Assembly (NCBI RefSeq): GCF_000771405.1
Contig: NZ_JDUI01000014.1
Span: forward strand, 1 to 55,670
DNA: 55,670 nt
From: Bifidobacterium pullorum DSM 20433
GTDB taxonomy: Bacteria > Actinomycetota > Actinomycetes > Actinomycetales > Bifidobacteriaceae
Reading direction: 5' to 3'
Below the pieces are notes generated by a model. That model did no database searches. It was not told the DNA's origin and saw only the letters and a program-made list of their open reading frames with translations. Both the position numbers and the translations under genes were made by a program. Positions 34,209 to 43,055 of this stretch are shown here, in pieces; the first letter of the stretch is position 1; each line of letters opens with the position of its first letter.

Positions 34209-34337
34209 CGTTGTATCCTTTCCACACCGCCCCGCCCCTCGGACGGGTTCCGGTGTGTACTTTAGCGGAATCGGCCCGTACAACCGCCGCAAACGCCCAT
34301 ATTCTTACAGGGCGCGCAAGAATCGCAGACGTGCCGT

Positions 34338-35015
34338 TCAGTCCAGCAGAATCTCCTCCGACGAAGGGCTCAGATGGTATCGGATCGTCTCACGCACCAC
34401 GGAACGGCAGGCCGCCACCTGGCACTCCAACGTCAGTCCCTGCTGGGAATGGGCCGACTGCGCGACCTTGGGGAAGCTGACGAATCCGGACAGCACACGC
34501 CGCCGTCCCGCATTCCAATGCATCAGGTGGTAGAACAGCGAATTGCACACGTAGGTGCCGGCGTCCGAGCTCAGGGTGGCGGGGATGTCCGCGGCGGTGA
34601 AGTCCCGCAGGATCGCGCGCAACGGCAGGCGCGTCCAATAGGCGGCGGGACCGTCGGGGTCGATCGGGGTGCGGCGCGTCTCCACGCCGTCGTCATCCCG
34701 CCCGGAAGCGTCCATCAGGTTCGTCGCGCACCGTTCCAATGCGATGCCGCGCGCCGAACGCTTGAGTCCCGTGGCGATGACGATGTCCGGTTCGACGGCG
34801 TCCAGCACCCGCTCGAGCTCGGGCCATGCGTCGGTGAAGCTGATCGGCAGCCCGACCGTATGGATGTCCACCGACACGCCCGACAACGGGTCGTCGATGT
34901 CCGCTGAGATGCCGAGCCCCTGTTCGGCCAACAGTCTGGGCGCCTCGGCCGACGGGTTGATGTCGATGCCTTCGTAATGGTCGAAACCGGAGATCACCAC
35001 ACTGAACTGCTGCAT
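34338..35015 (-). CDS. pcp: Pyrrolidone-carboxylate peptidase homologue, catalytic His position changed
   Basis: A 225-residue C15-family protein. Members cleave N-terminal pyroglutamate with a Glu-Cys-His triad. Seen here: FDHYEGIDINPS near the N terminus, the Glu-loop ALERCATN (E94), and the nucleophile C157 in DAGTYVCNSLFYHLMH. The usual FIHVP motif with the catalytic His reads FVSFP, so that His is Ser (about S180). Other His residues follow soon after (AQSAHSQQG) but not in register. It may be inactive or use a different residue. Sits ten bases after ispD and is probably cotranscribed; the start has only a weak Shine-Dalgarno. Confidence 0.8.
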   Translation of the reverse strand: MQQFSVVISGFDHYEGIDINPSAEAPRLLAEQGLGISADIDDPLSGVSVDIHTVGLPISFTDAWPELERVLDAVEPDIVIATGLKRSARGIALERCATNLMDASGRDDDGVETRRTPIDPDGPAAYWTRLPLRAILRDFTAADIPATLSSDAGTYVCNSLFYHLMHWNAGRRRVLSGFVSFPKVAQSAHSQQGLTLECQVAACRSVVRETIRYHLSPSSEEILLD

Positions 35016-35025
35016 ACCGACCAGT

Positions 35026-35778
35026 CTACCGGCGCTGGGTGAGAATCCCCGCCGCGATGCGCTCGGCCGTGGGCATGTCGGCCAGCGTGGTGACCTTGAG
35101 ATTGGTCTCGCTACCGGCCACGATCGCCACAGGCTCGTCCGGCAGGTAGTCGACGACCACGCGGGTGTCGTCGGTCGGGTGGAAATCCGGATCGCCGGCG
35201 GCCAGCGCGTAGGCGCGGCGGATGGTGGCGAACCGGAAGGCCTGCGGGGTCTGCGCCCGGAACGTCTGGGGGCGCTCCGGCACCGACCGGACGACCTTGA
35301 CGTCGCCCAGATCGCGGGTGAGCAGCACCGTATCGGTGGAGGCAAACGCCACCGTGGCCGCAGTGAACCGGTCGAGCGCCGCCACGCACCCGTCGATCGA
35401 GGATTGCGCGACGAACGGCCGCACCGCATCATGGATCAGGATCTTCGCATCCCCGGGGATGCCGGCCGCGGCGAGCGCCTCCAACGCGGCCGCGGTGCTG
35501 TCGGCACGTTCCGCGCCGCCGTTGAGGATCATCCGCACCTTCGGGTATCCGGCCTCGTCGATCAGCCGTTCCACGGCGTCACGCACCTGCGGGTTGACCA
35601 CCACCACGATATCCGTGATCCGCGGATTCGTCTCGAACGCCTCGATGCTCCAGCACACGATCGGCTTGCCGCCGACCGACACCAGCTGCTTGGGATTGTT
35701 CGGATCGAACCGCGTGCCGAACCCCGCCGCCAACACCACGGCCACCACGGGCACCGCGCTCTGCTCTCTCTGACTCAT
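35026..35778 (-). CDS. ispD: 2-C-methyl-D-erythritol 4-phosphate cytidylyltransferase
   Basis: A 250-residue nucleotidyltransferase of the non-mevalonate isoprenoid pathway, forming CDP-methylerythritol from CTP. The CTP-binding VVLAAGFGTRFDPNNPKQL lies at the N terminus. NGGAERADSTAAALEAL, ILIHDAVRPFV and the C-terminal PTDDTRVV complete the active site. The loop is somewhat longer than in E. coli. The ATG at 35778 is preferred over GTG codons just upstream. It heads a two-gene unit with the Pcp homologue. Confidence 0.93.
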   Translation of the reverse strand: MSQREQSAVPVVAVVLAAGFGTRFDPNNPKQLVSVGGKPIVCWSIEAFETNPRITDIVVVVNPQVRDAVERLIDEAGYPKVRMILNGGAERADSTAAALEALAAAGIPGDAKILIHDAVRPFVAQSSIDGCVAALDRFTAATVAFASTDTVLLTRDLGDVKVVRSVPERPQTFRAQTPQAFRFATIRRAYALAAGDPDFHPTDDTRVVVDYLPDEPVAIVAGSETNLKVTTLADMPTAERIAAGILTQRR

Positions 35779-35933
35779 ATCCACCACCGTAAGGCCTTGT
35801 CCGCCGCCCGGTCACATCGCCGGACAGCTTCTGCACCAAATCCATGCGGCCCGACTGCACAGTGGGACCGCGTCCCGTTCACAGCGCGACCGGCTTCAAT
35901 GTGCCGGCACGCGACCGCACTGCGCCGCTCACG

Positions 35934-36935
35934 CTACTCCATCACGATGAGGGCGAGCATGCGCCCCTCGCCGTTCTTGTTCGCCAGCGAGGCGCGGCGA
36001 TGCGAATACCACAGCGGGTTCTCGAGCGTGCACAGGCTGTGGCGCACGCCGTCGATGCGCTCGGCCAGCTCGGTCGCGCCCTCCCCGTCCGTGCGGCACA
36101 GCTCAGCCAGTTCCCCGTCCTCGGACAGGTACTGGGTGGCGGCGGCCACGCGCGGGCGGGATTCGACGATGCGATCGCCTGCGATGCCAGCGGCGGCGAG
36201 TTCCCGCAACGCGGCCGCGGCGATGTCGATGCCGGGGCCGCCGAACCGCGTAGTGGTGGCGGTGCCGGGGAACTGGGCGTCGAATTCGGAGGCGATCGCC
36301 TCGCCCACCTCATAGCAGTCCCCGCAGATGCACGGGCCGAGCGTGGCCACGATGCGGTCGGCCCGCGCGCCCTTGGCGGTCATCATCCGCACGGTTTCGC
36401 CGATCACGCCCTGCTGCAGGCCACGTCGGCCGCAGTGGGCGACGCCGACCACACCGGACTCGGCGTCGGCGAGCAGCACCGGCAGACAGTCGGCGGCGAA
36501 CACGCCCAGGGCGACGCCGCGTCGGGTCGTCACCTGCGCGTCCGCCTCGACGACCGTCACCTCGCCGTCCTCATCCTCCGGCACGGTGCCGCCGGTGGCG
36601 TCGAACCCATACGCACGGTTGTCCGCATACGTCTCGTCCACATCGACGGCGACGCCGGAGTGAATCTGGCTGACCAGCGACAGCCGGGCGTCGATCTCGT
36701 CGGCGAGCGCGGCGCGGTTGGCGGCCACATGAGCCGGATCGTCGCCGTTCTTGCCGCCAAGGTTGAGTCCGGCGGCGTCGCCCTGGCTCACGCCGCCCAG
36801 TCGCGTGGTGTAGACCACCTTGACGCCGGGGGCCAGCATGACGGGGATGGTCACCGGAATCGGGCGGCCGTCCTTGTCGGTGGGGCTGATCGCGTTGCTG
36901 TCCAGGATTTCGTCCGCGTACTCGGACTGGGTCAT
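35934..36935 (-). CDS. pgeF: Purine nucleoside phosphorylase of the YfiH/LACC1 family
   Basis: A 333-residue zinc enzyme formerly called polyphenol oxidase or laccase-domain protein. Family members phosphorolyse or deaminate purine nucleosides and, as PgeF, edit peptidoglycan precursors. The metal and active-site motifs SQIHSGVAVDVD, FAADCLPVLLAD and VVGVAHCGRRGLQQG are visible, followed by GPCICGDCYEVGE. Two acidic insertions (VPEDEDGEVTVVEAD and SEDGELAELCRTDGEG) lengthen it against the usual 240-270 residues. The start follows AAGGAGCAACC. The U32 gene follows on the left in the chromosome but is transcribed upstream of it, 99 bases away. Confidence 0.9.
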   Translation of the reverse strand: MTQSEYADEILDSNAISPTDKDGRPIPVTIPVMLAPGVKVVYTTRLGGVSQGDAAGLNLGGKNGDDPAHVAANRAALADEIDARLSLVSQIHSGVAVDVDETYADNRAYGFDATGGTVPEDEDGEVTVVEADAQVTTRRGVALGVFAADCLPVLLADAESGVVGVAHCGRRGLQQGVIGETVRMMTAKGARADRIVATLGPCICGDCYEVGEAIASEFDAQFPGTATTTRFGGPGIDIAAAALRELAAAGIAGDRIVESRPRVAAATQYLSEDGELAELCRTDGEGATELAERIDGVRHSLCTLENPLWYSHRRASLANKNGEGRMLALIVME

Positions 36936-37034
36936 CGGTTGCTCCTTATCGTGAATGGGTCTGACGTCCGTCGGCCGGCCGCGCCATGCCGTGGGACTCG
37001 CGTTCGACGTGCGTCCGGCAGGCGTGGCGGCGGC

Positions 37035-38417
37035 TCATGCGGCCTTCATCGTGGCCTGCCTGGTGCGCGAGCGCATGGCGGCGTTCACCGGCACCGGTTC
37101 GGGGCAGGGCATGGAGAACACGTGGGCGGGGTTGTTGATCTCCTGCACCCACATGCCGTGCTCGTCGCGGAAACCGCCCTCCGGCACCGTGTAGGCGTAG
37201 GGGGCGCGGCCGGGCAGCACGAATTCCACCAACTGGCCGGCTTCGATCTTGTTGCGGCTCATGATGGTCAGGCGGCCGCCCTCCTCCGGGGACCACCCGA
37301 GCGTCTCGCCGACGACCAGCCACTCCCGGAAGTAGTGGCTGCGGTCGGTGTTCTGGGTGACGGGGTGTTCGGGATAGTAGAAGCCGGTGCTGTAGTCGCG
37401 ATGGGCGACCTTGTACGGCTCCTCGCGCAGCCACTGCGGCAGGTCGACCGGGGCGGGCGCCGGGGTGGCCGTTTCGATGGCAGCCTCGCCGACGCGGGGG
37501 CTCTCCCCCGGCGCCGTGCGACGCACGCGATCGTGGAACGGGGCGAGTTCGTTGCCGTCCTCGTCCTCGAAGCCGCGCTGGACCATGTACTCGTTGACGG
37601 CGCTCTTGTAGGCGTTCGTCATGGCGGCGATGTAGTAGGCGCTCTTGGAGCGGCCCTCGATCTTGAGGCTGGTGGCGCCCGCGTCGATCAGGTCGTCGAG
37701 GTGCTCGAGCATGTTCATGTCCTGCGAGTTGAACAGGTAGGCGCCGTCCTGGGTCTGTTCGATCGGGAAGTAGCGGCCGGGGCGTTTCTCCTCCACGATC
37801 GAGTATTTCCAGCGGCAGGGCTGGGCGCATTCGCCGTGGTTGCCGTCGCGGCCGGTCAGGTAGTTGGAGAACAGGCAGCGCCCGGAGAACGCCATGCACA
37901 TCGCGCCGTGCACGAAGCATTCGATGTCCATGTCCTCGGGGATGTTCGCGCGGATGTCGCGCACGGCCTGCAGGTCCATCTCACGGGCGAGCACGACGCG
38001 CTTGGCGCCCAGCTCGTACAGGGCGTTGGCGGCCAGATAGTTGGTGACGCCGGCCTGCGTGGAGATGTGGATCTCCAGGTTCGGGGCGATGCGGCGCGCG
38101 GCCATCATCACGCCGATGTCGGTGACAATCAGCGCGTCCACGCCGGTGTCCTTGAGCTGGCCCAAGTAATCCTTGAGCTCCTCGACCTCGGCGTTGCGGG
38201 GCAGCACGTTGCAGGTCACGTACACGCGCGCGCCGCGCTCATGGGCGTACCGCGAGCCCTCCTCGAAATCCTCCAGGCTCAGGTTCTTCGGCGCCGAACG
38301 CATGCCGAACGCCTTGCCGCCGCAGTATACGGCGTCCGCCCCGTAGTCCACGGCGGTCTTCAGGCCGCGCAGGTTGCCGGCGGGGGCCAGTACTTCAGGC
38401 TTGTTGCGGGTGCGCAT
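37035..38417 (-). CDS. trhP: Peptidase U32-family protein (TrhP-like)
   Basis: A 460-residue U32 protein. Members once called collagenases are now known as TrhP/RlhA, which hydroxylate RNA uridine or cytidine (5-hydroxyuridine at tRNA position 34 for TrhP). Seen here: the N-terminal barrel KPEVLAPAGNLRGLKTAVDY, FVHGAMCMAFSGRCLFSNY, the cysteine-rich GNHGECAQPCRW and SLKIEGRSKSAYYIA. The conserved Cys residues are thought to bind iron-sulphur. A charged insert of about 50 residues follows the ATSLKIEG part. Start: ATG at 38417 has ACGAGGAAC upstream; an ATG at 38435 is an alternative. Confidence 0.85.
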   Translation of the reverse strand: MRTRNKPEVLAPAGNLRGLKTAVDYGADAVYCGGKAFGMRSAPKNLSLEDFEEGSRYAHERGARVYVTCNVLPRNAEVEELKDYLGQLKDTGVDALIVTDIGVMMAARRIAPNLEIHISTQAGVTNYLAANALYELGAKRVVLAREMDLQAVRDIRANIPEDMDIECFVHGAMCMAFSGRCLFSNYLTGRDGNHGECAQPCRWKYSIVEEKRPGRYFPIEQTQDGAYLFNSQDMNMLEHLDDLIDAGATSLKIEGRSKSAYYIAAMTNAYKSAVNEYMVQRGFEDEDGNELAPFHDRVRRTAPGESPRVGEAAIETATPAPAPVDLPQWLREEPYKVAHRDYSTGFYYPEHPVTQNTDRSHYFREWLVVGETLGWSPEEGGRLTIMSRNKIEAGQLVEFVLPGRAPYAYTVPEGGFRDEHGMWVQEINNPAHVFSMPCPEPVPVNAAMRSRTRQATMKAA

Positions 38418-38515
38418 CACGTGTTCCTCGTTCATAGCGCATCCCAGTGTAGGCGATGGCGCAGGCAATCCTAAACCATACGGTTGCGTACCACGGGTTG
38501 GGCTCTCCCCTGCCG

Positions 38516-39379
38516 TCAGCCGAGCTTGGCGAGCTCCTCGTCGGTCAGTTCGAGGTCGCCGGCGTTCAGGCTGTCGAGAATCGTCTCGGGCCGGTGAGCG
38601 CCGGGGATGACGAACATATGGTCGCCCTTGGCGAGCTCCCAGGCGAGCACCACCTGCTGGTAGCTGACACCGTGGGCGGCCGCCACCTCGCGGAACGGGT
38701 CGAACTTGGTTTCGTCCTTGGCCTTGCGGAAACCGCCGAGCGGGCTCCAGCACACGAAGGCGATGCCGAGCTTCGCGCAGTGCTCAAGCGTATCCTGCGT
38801 ATCCAGGTAGATCGGCGAATACTGGTTCTGCACGGCCACGAACCTGTCGCCGAGGATGCCGCGCGCGATGTCGATCTGTTCGACCGACGCGTTCGAGATG
38901 CCCGCCCAGCGGGCCACGCCCTCGTCGAGCAACTGCTTGATGGCCTCGCAGGACTCGTTGTACGGCACTTCGGGGTCGGGACGGTGGAAGTACAGCAGGT
39001 CGATGGTGTCCACGCCGAGCGTCTGCGCGGACTGCTTGGCGTAGCGGATCAGGTGTTCGGGCTTGCCGTCCTTGCCCCAGGTGGGCACGCCGTCGGTGAA
39101 GTTGCGATAATGGCCGACCTTGGTAGCGATCAGCACCTCGTCCTTCGGGCCCTTCCAGCTGTCCATCGCCTCGCGCACCAGCTTCTCGCCGGTCTGCTCC
39201 TCGCCGCCCGAGCAGTAGTAGGACCAGGCGGTGTCGATGTGACGGCAGCCGGCGTCCAGCGCGGCGTGGATGGTCTCGATGCCCTTGGCCCAGCCGAGGT
39301 TGTTCTCGATGGTCAGGGGCATCTCGCCCAGACCGATGGCCGTGGTGTCGAACGGCCCCAGATTGCGATGCATCACCAT
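38516..39379 (-). CDS. Aldo/keto reductase
   Basis: A 287-residue NADPH-dependent oxidoreductase of the AKR superfamily. The catalytic tetrad is suggested by HIDTAWSYY (Asp, Tyr), ATKVGHYRN (Lys) and LLYFHRPDPEVP (His). NADPH-binding segments at the C terminus are VIPGAHRPETILDSLN. AKRs reduce aldehydes and ketones; the substrate here is unknown. The start follows GAAGGAGCAACC. The next gene in the same direction, the U32 protein, starts 99 bases downstream. Confidence 0.93.
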   Translation of the reverse strand: MVMHRNLGPFDTTAIGLGEMPLTIENNLGWAKGIETIHAALDAGCRHIDTAWSYYCSGGEEQTGEKLVREAMDSWKGPKDEVLIATKVGHYRNFTDGVPTWGKDGKPEHLIRYAKQSAQTLGVDTIDLLYFHRPDPEVPYNESCEAIKQLLDEGVARWAGISNASVEQIDIARGILGDRFVAVQNQYSPIYLDTQDTLEHCAKLGIAFVCWSPLGGFRKAKDETKFDPFREVAAAHGVSYQQVVLAWELAKGDHMFVIPGAHRPETILDSLNAGDLELTDEELAKLG

Positions 39380-39448
39380 GATGGTTGCTCCTTCGTCGAT
39401 AGATGATCGTCCTCGTCCAGATTACCCTTGCCGGCGCGGAATCCGCGG

Positions 39449-41626
39449 TCATCGTCCTCCGAACGATCCGCCGCCGGAACCGCCGGAGGATCCGCCGAAG
39501 CCGCCGCCGGAGAACGAGCCGCCGGAGACGCCGGACGACCCCGGCGCGGCGGCCTGGAACGTGCTCGCGATATCGGCGAACCCGGCGTCGAGGTGGGCGC
39601 CGATGTTGCCCACGTTGGCGCTGAACGAGGCGATGTCGGTCACGGGGGCCGCGGCTCCAGCGCTCCACGTGTGGGCATACCAGTAGGGTCGGTAGGCCCA
39701 GTACACCACATGTCCCGCGGCGTACGAGTCCAGCCAGCTCGGGTCGCAGAGTTCCGGATAGGCTTCGGCCAGCTGCCGCAGCACCGTGTCGCTGATGCCG
39801 AAGGCGGCTGCATAGACCAGATAGCGGTCCCATAGGGTCAGATCGGCCACGCCGCGGTCGGAGAAATCGCTGAAATCCTCCAGATACCGTTTCAGACCGA
39901 CCACCTGTCCGGCCAACCGCCGGCCTTCCTCGGTCAGCCCGGTGCGGCGCATGCTGCACAGCACGAACGCCGACCCGAACAGCAGCGGGCATCCCAGCAC
40001 CAGGGCCACGGCCAATTGCTGTTCGGCGCCACTGAACAGGAACGTGGCCAACGCCACGGCAACGCCGAGGATGCCCGCCGTCAGCGCCTGTCCGCCCACA
40101 GCGCGCGTGGCGCCCAGCAGCGCGAACTCGTTGGCGCAGGCCGTGTCGAACGCCTCCTGCAGCTCGTAGCCGTCCTCATCGTCCTCGAACGCCGCGTTCA
40201 TCCGTTCCAGGTCGAACGTCGCGGACCCGCAGCGTTTGGATGCGGCCTGTAGCATGCTCAGCGCCGCCTCCTCGGACTGGCTGAGATCCGCCTCCGGAAC
40301 TCCGCCGGATGCGACCGCCGGATCGAGCGTGATGGTGGCGGTGTCGTCGAGTTTCCCGCCCGTCTGCGAGAACGCGGGGAACCGTTGCGCGGCGGATATC
40401 GCGGCCGACCGGTCGCCAGCGGCGCTGCCATCGTACAGGTCGGCGGGGCCCGGACGCACGCCGATCACGTGTTTGTCCGCCAACGACAGCACGCTGGAGG
40501 ACATCTGCCGGGTTTGCAGATCCCCTGCGGCATCGGGCTGCACGATCGACAGCAGCCGCGCCGCCGAAGCGGGGCTGATCTCGGGCGGATCCCGCCAGTA
40601 TTCGATGCCGCCACGGGAGTCGGCCTCACGGTTGCTGCGGATTGAGGCGATCACGCCCCAGATGATCAGCGCGACGCCGACCACGGCCAGCACCGCCCAA
40701 ATCACCACCCGACGGATGGCTGCAGCTTGCTGCGATTCGCGCCATTGGCGCTCCTGCCGGCTCTCGTCGTCGATGATGCGGTCCGCGGCCCGCTCCGATG
40801 CGGTGCGGACGACGCCGTCGGTGGCGTTCACGTCGACCATGGCGACCAGGTCGAGATGCTGGCCGGCGCGCACGTCGTATGCGGTGAACTGCAGCACGTT
40901 GTTGCTGCGCGAGGTTTCCGACGTGCCGGAGAAGTGCAGCCAGGCGCGTGTCAGGCTCCCGTCGCCGCCGTCCGGCAACCGGACCGTGCCGGTCACGGTG
41001 CCGATCGGCATCTGGTTGGACGGCCCGAACGGCTCCCACTGGAACGTGGCGACGTCGTCGTACGCGGTCGTCACACCCTCGAACGTCATCGTGATGTCGA
41101 AGCGTATGCTGTCGGCTTCCACGGTGACGGGGATGTTCCAGCCGATCTCCACCACGCGTTCCTCGCGGATGTCGCCGTCCGGCGTATAGGGTTGCGGGTC
41201 GTCCGCGCCATCGGTCACGTCGGCGATGTACCAGTGCCGCGCGTACGACGTGTTCCACTCGTCGTCGCCGATGCCGGACGGGGTGCGCGGGTCGGTCTGC
41301 GCGTAGGTTTCGCCGGTGGAGGCGTCGGTGACGCTGACGCCGGTGATGGCGGTCAGGTTGTCGGGGTTGAGACGGTACTGCTGGTACAGCTGCTTCCACG
41401 GCACCGTGTTGTCGTCATCGTCCTCGCGCTCGTTGAGCCGCAAATCCACATGCTGGGTGATCTCCAGATCGCCGTCGGGCTGCACCGTGACCTCGTAATC
41501 GAGCGAACGGTAGCTCATGGCGGCATCGTCATCGCCGAACACGATGATGAACGTGGCGAGCAGGGCCGCAATCGCCGTGATCACCGCCGCGGCCGCGGCG
41601 GCACCGAATGCATGCTTCCCGGACAT
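39449..41626 (-). CDS. DUF2207 membrane protein with Gly/Ser tail
   Basis: A 725-residue protein. The N terminus has a membrane segment or signal anchor (about 6-28) and a large extracytoplasmic DUF2207 domain (about 35-300) with RSLDYEVTVQPDGDLEITQH. A membrane helix lies at about 305-330, a cytosolic region follows, then a pair of helices at about 510-555. The C terminus is rich in Gly and Ser (VSGGSFSGGGFGGSSGG), a hallmark of the family. Function is unknown. It lies just behind lemA, a frequent pairing. Start: the ATG at 41626 has AAAGGGG at six bases; an ATG at 41632 abuts that Shine-Dalgarno. Confidence 0.85.
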   Translation of the reverse strand: MSGKHAFGAAAAAAVITAIAALLATFIIVFGDDDAAMSYRSLDYEVTVQPDGDLEITQHVDLRLNEREDDDDNTVPWKQLYQQYRLNPDNLTAITGVSVTDASTGETYAQTDPRTPSGIGDDEWNTSYARHWYIADVTDGADDPQPYTPDGDIREERVVEIGWNIPVTVEADSIRFDITMTFEGVTTAYDDVATFQWEPFGPSNQMPIGTVTGTVRLPDGGDGSLTRAWLHFSGTSETSRSNNVLQFTAYDVRAGQHLDLVAMVDVNATDGVVRTASERAADRIIDDESRQERQWRESQQAAAIRRVVIWAVLAVVGVALIIWGVIASIRSNREADSRGGIEYWRDPPEISPASAARLLSIVQPDAAGDLQTRQMSSSVLSLADKHVIGVRPGPADLYDGSAAGDRSAAISAAQRFPAFSQTGGKLDDTATITLDPAVASGGVPEADLSQSEEAALSMLQAASKRCGSATFDLERMNAAFEDDEDGYELQEAFDTACANEFALLGATRAVGGQALTAGILGVAVALATFLFSGAEQQLAVALVLGCPLLFGSAFVLCSMRRTGLTEEGRRLAGQVVGLKRYLEDFSDFSDRGVADLTLWDRYLVYAAAFGISDTVLRQLAEAYPELCDPSWLDSYAAGHVVYWAYRPYWYAHTWSAGAAAPVTDIASFSANVGNIGAHLDAGFADIASTFQAAAPGSSGVSGGSFSGGGFGGSSGGSGGGSFGGR

Positions 41627-41670
41627 TGTCATCCCCTTTCAGCCGGTGCGACGCCGCCGGCACCGGCCAC

Positions 41671-42243
41671 TCACTTGGAGAAGCTGACCTGCGGCACCTG
41701 GCGCGACTGCTCGTCCGCCTCGAAGTACTGGGCCTGGGTGAAATGGAACAAGCCGGCGATGATGTTGGACGGCACCGTTTCGATGGCGGTGTTGAACTTC
41801 ATCACCACATCGTTGTAGAACTGGCGCGCGTAGGCGATCTTCTGCTCCAGCTGGCTCAGCTGGTTCTGCAGATCCATGAAGTTCTGGTTCGCCTGCAGCT
41901 GCGGGTAGGCCTCCGCGGTGGCCTGCAGGTTGACCAGGGCGCGGCTCAGCTTGTTCTCGGCCGCGGCACGCTCGGCGGCGCCAGCCTTGGGATCGGCCGC
42001 CGCGGCGAGCGCTCCGGCGCGGGCCTCGGTGACCTGGGTGAACACCTCGGATTCGTGCGCGGCGTAGCCCTTGACAGTTTCCACCAGGTTCGGCACCAGA
42101 TCCGCGCGCTGCTTGAGCTGCACGTCGATCTGCGCCCAGCCGTTCGCCACGCGGTTGCGCAGCGACACCAGGGAGTTGTACGCGCCGACCGCCCACAGGA
42201 TGAGCAGGACCGCAATGACTGCGATGACGATAGCGACGATCAT
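41671..42243 (-). CDS. lemA: LemA-family protein
   Basis: A 190-residue protein with an N-terminal membrane segment ([18 protein letters not shown]) followed by a four-helix bundle. [36 protein letters not shown] and [17 protein letters not shown] are typical of LemA. Biochemical role is unknown; it is exported or membrane-anchored with the bundle outside by homology. The ATG at 42243 follows GGAAAGGATTCCC. It precedes the DUF2207 gene by 44 bases and is divergent from the NarL-type two-component genes. Confidence 0.95.
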   Translation of the reverse strand: MIVAIVIAVIAVLLILWAVGAYNSLVSLRNRVANGWAQIDVQLKQRADLVPNLVETVKGYAAHESEVFTQVTEARAGALAAAADPKAGAAERAAAENKLSRALVNLQATAEAYPQLQANQNFMDLQNQLSQLEQKIAYARQFYNDVVMKFNTAIETVPSNIIAGLFHFTQAQYFEADEQSRQVPQVSFSK

Positions 42244-42386
42244 GGGAATCCTTTCCGTAGTATGATGCCCCCATTCTCTCAACAGGTAGGGATGCGCGCG
42301 GACATGCGCGCCGCACCAGGTGAGACACCGGCGACGGCGGTCCTTCGCCCCGTGGGCTATAGTCGAAGTCAGGAAGGGGGCACCGG

Positions 42387-43055
42387 ATGAATGATTCACT
42401 CGACACCGGCAAACGCCGCCTGCGCATCGGCGTACTGGACAACGACCCCTGCGCGCTGGAATGCATCGTGGCCATCCTCAGGCAGCTTTCGGGAACGGAC
42501 ATCTGCACGGCCGACATATGGTCCTACAGCAGACCCACCCAGGCGATCCAGGAGTGCCGGTTCGGACAGCACACCGACGTCGTCATCATCGACATGGCGC
42601 TCAACGGGCTGACCGGGGCGCAGGTGGCGGCGGAGATCCGCAAGATCTCGCCCGGCACGGGCATCATCGGCATCACCTCGTACACCCCGGACGCGTATCG
42701 CAAGTCGCTGGCCGAGGCTGGGGCGCAGGCCCTGCTCGACAAAAGCTCGCTTCGAACCACGCTGGCCGACGCGATTACGGCGGCAGCCGCGGGCCGCCAC
42801 TATCCGCAGGACGACATGTTCCCGGACGTGTCGACCTCCGCCGACGCGCCGAATCCGGCGGGCATCCATCTGACCGCGGCCGAGCAGCGCATCCTCGCCC
42901 TCAGCATGGGACATCTCACCTCACGGCAGATCGCCGACGAACTGGGCGTATCCGTCGACACCGTGTTCTCGCACAGACGCAACATCAAACGCAAACTCGC
43001 CGTCAACGAATGGCATGAGGTCATCGAACGATGCCGTACACTGCACATCCTGTAA
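42387..43055 (+). CDS. NarL/LuxR-family response regulator
   Basis: A 222-residue regulator. The receiver has D18/D20 in [11 protein letters not shown], phospho-acceptor D69 in [11 protein letters not shown], the conserved Thr/Ser in IIGITSYTP and the Lys in LLDKSS. The C-terminal LuxR helix-turn-helix reads [20 protein letters not shown] and [19 protein letters not shown]. The ATG has GGAAGGGGGCACC upstream. It overlaps the kinase gene by 25 bases. The divergent lemA-DUF2207 operon shares its 143-base promoter region and is a possible target; this is inference. Confidence 0.94.
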   Translation: MNDSLDTGKRRLRIGVLDNDPCALECIVAILRQLSGTDICTADIWSYSRPTQAIQECRFGQHTDVVIIDMALNGLTGAQVAAEIRKISPGTGIIGITSYTPDAYRKSLAEAGAQALLDKSSLRTTLADAITAAAAGRHYPQDDMFPDVSTSADAPNPAGIHLTAAEQRILALSMGHLTSRQIADELGVSVDTVFSHRRNIKRKLAVNEWHEVIERCRTLHIL

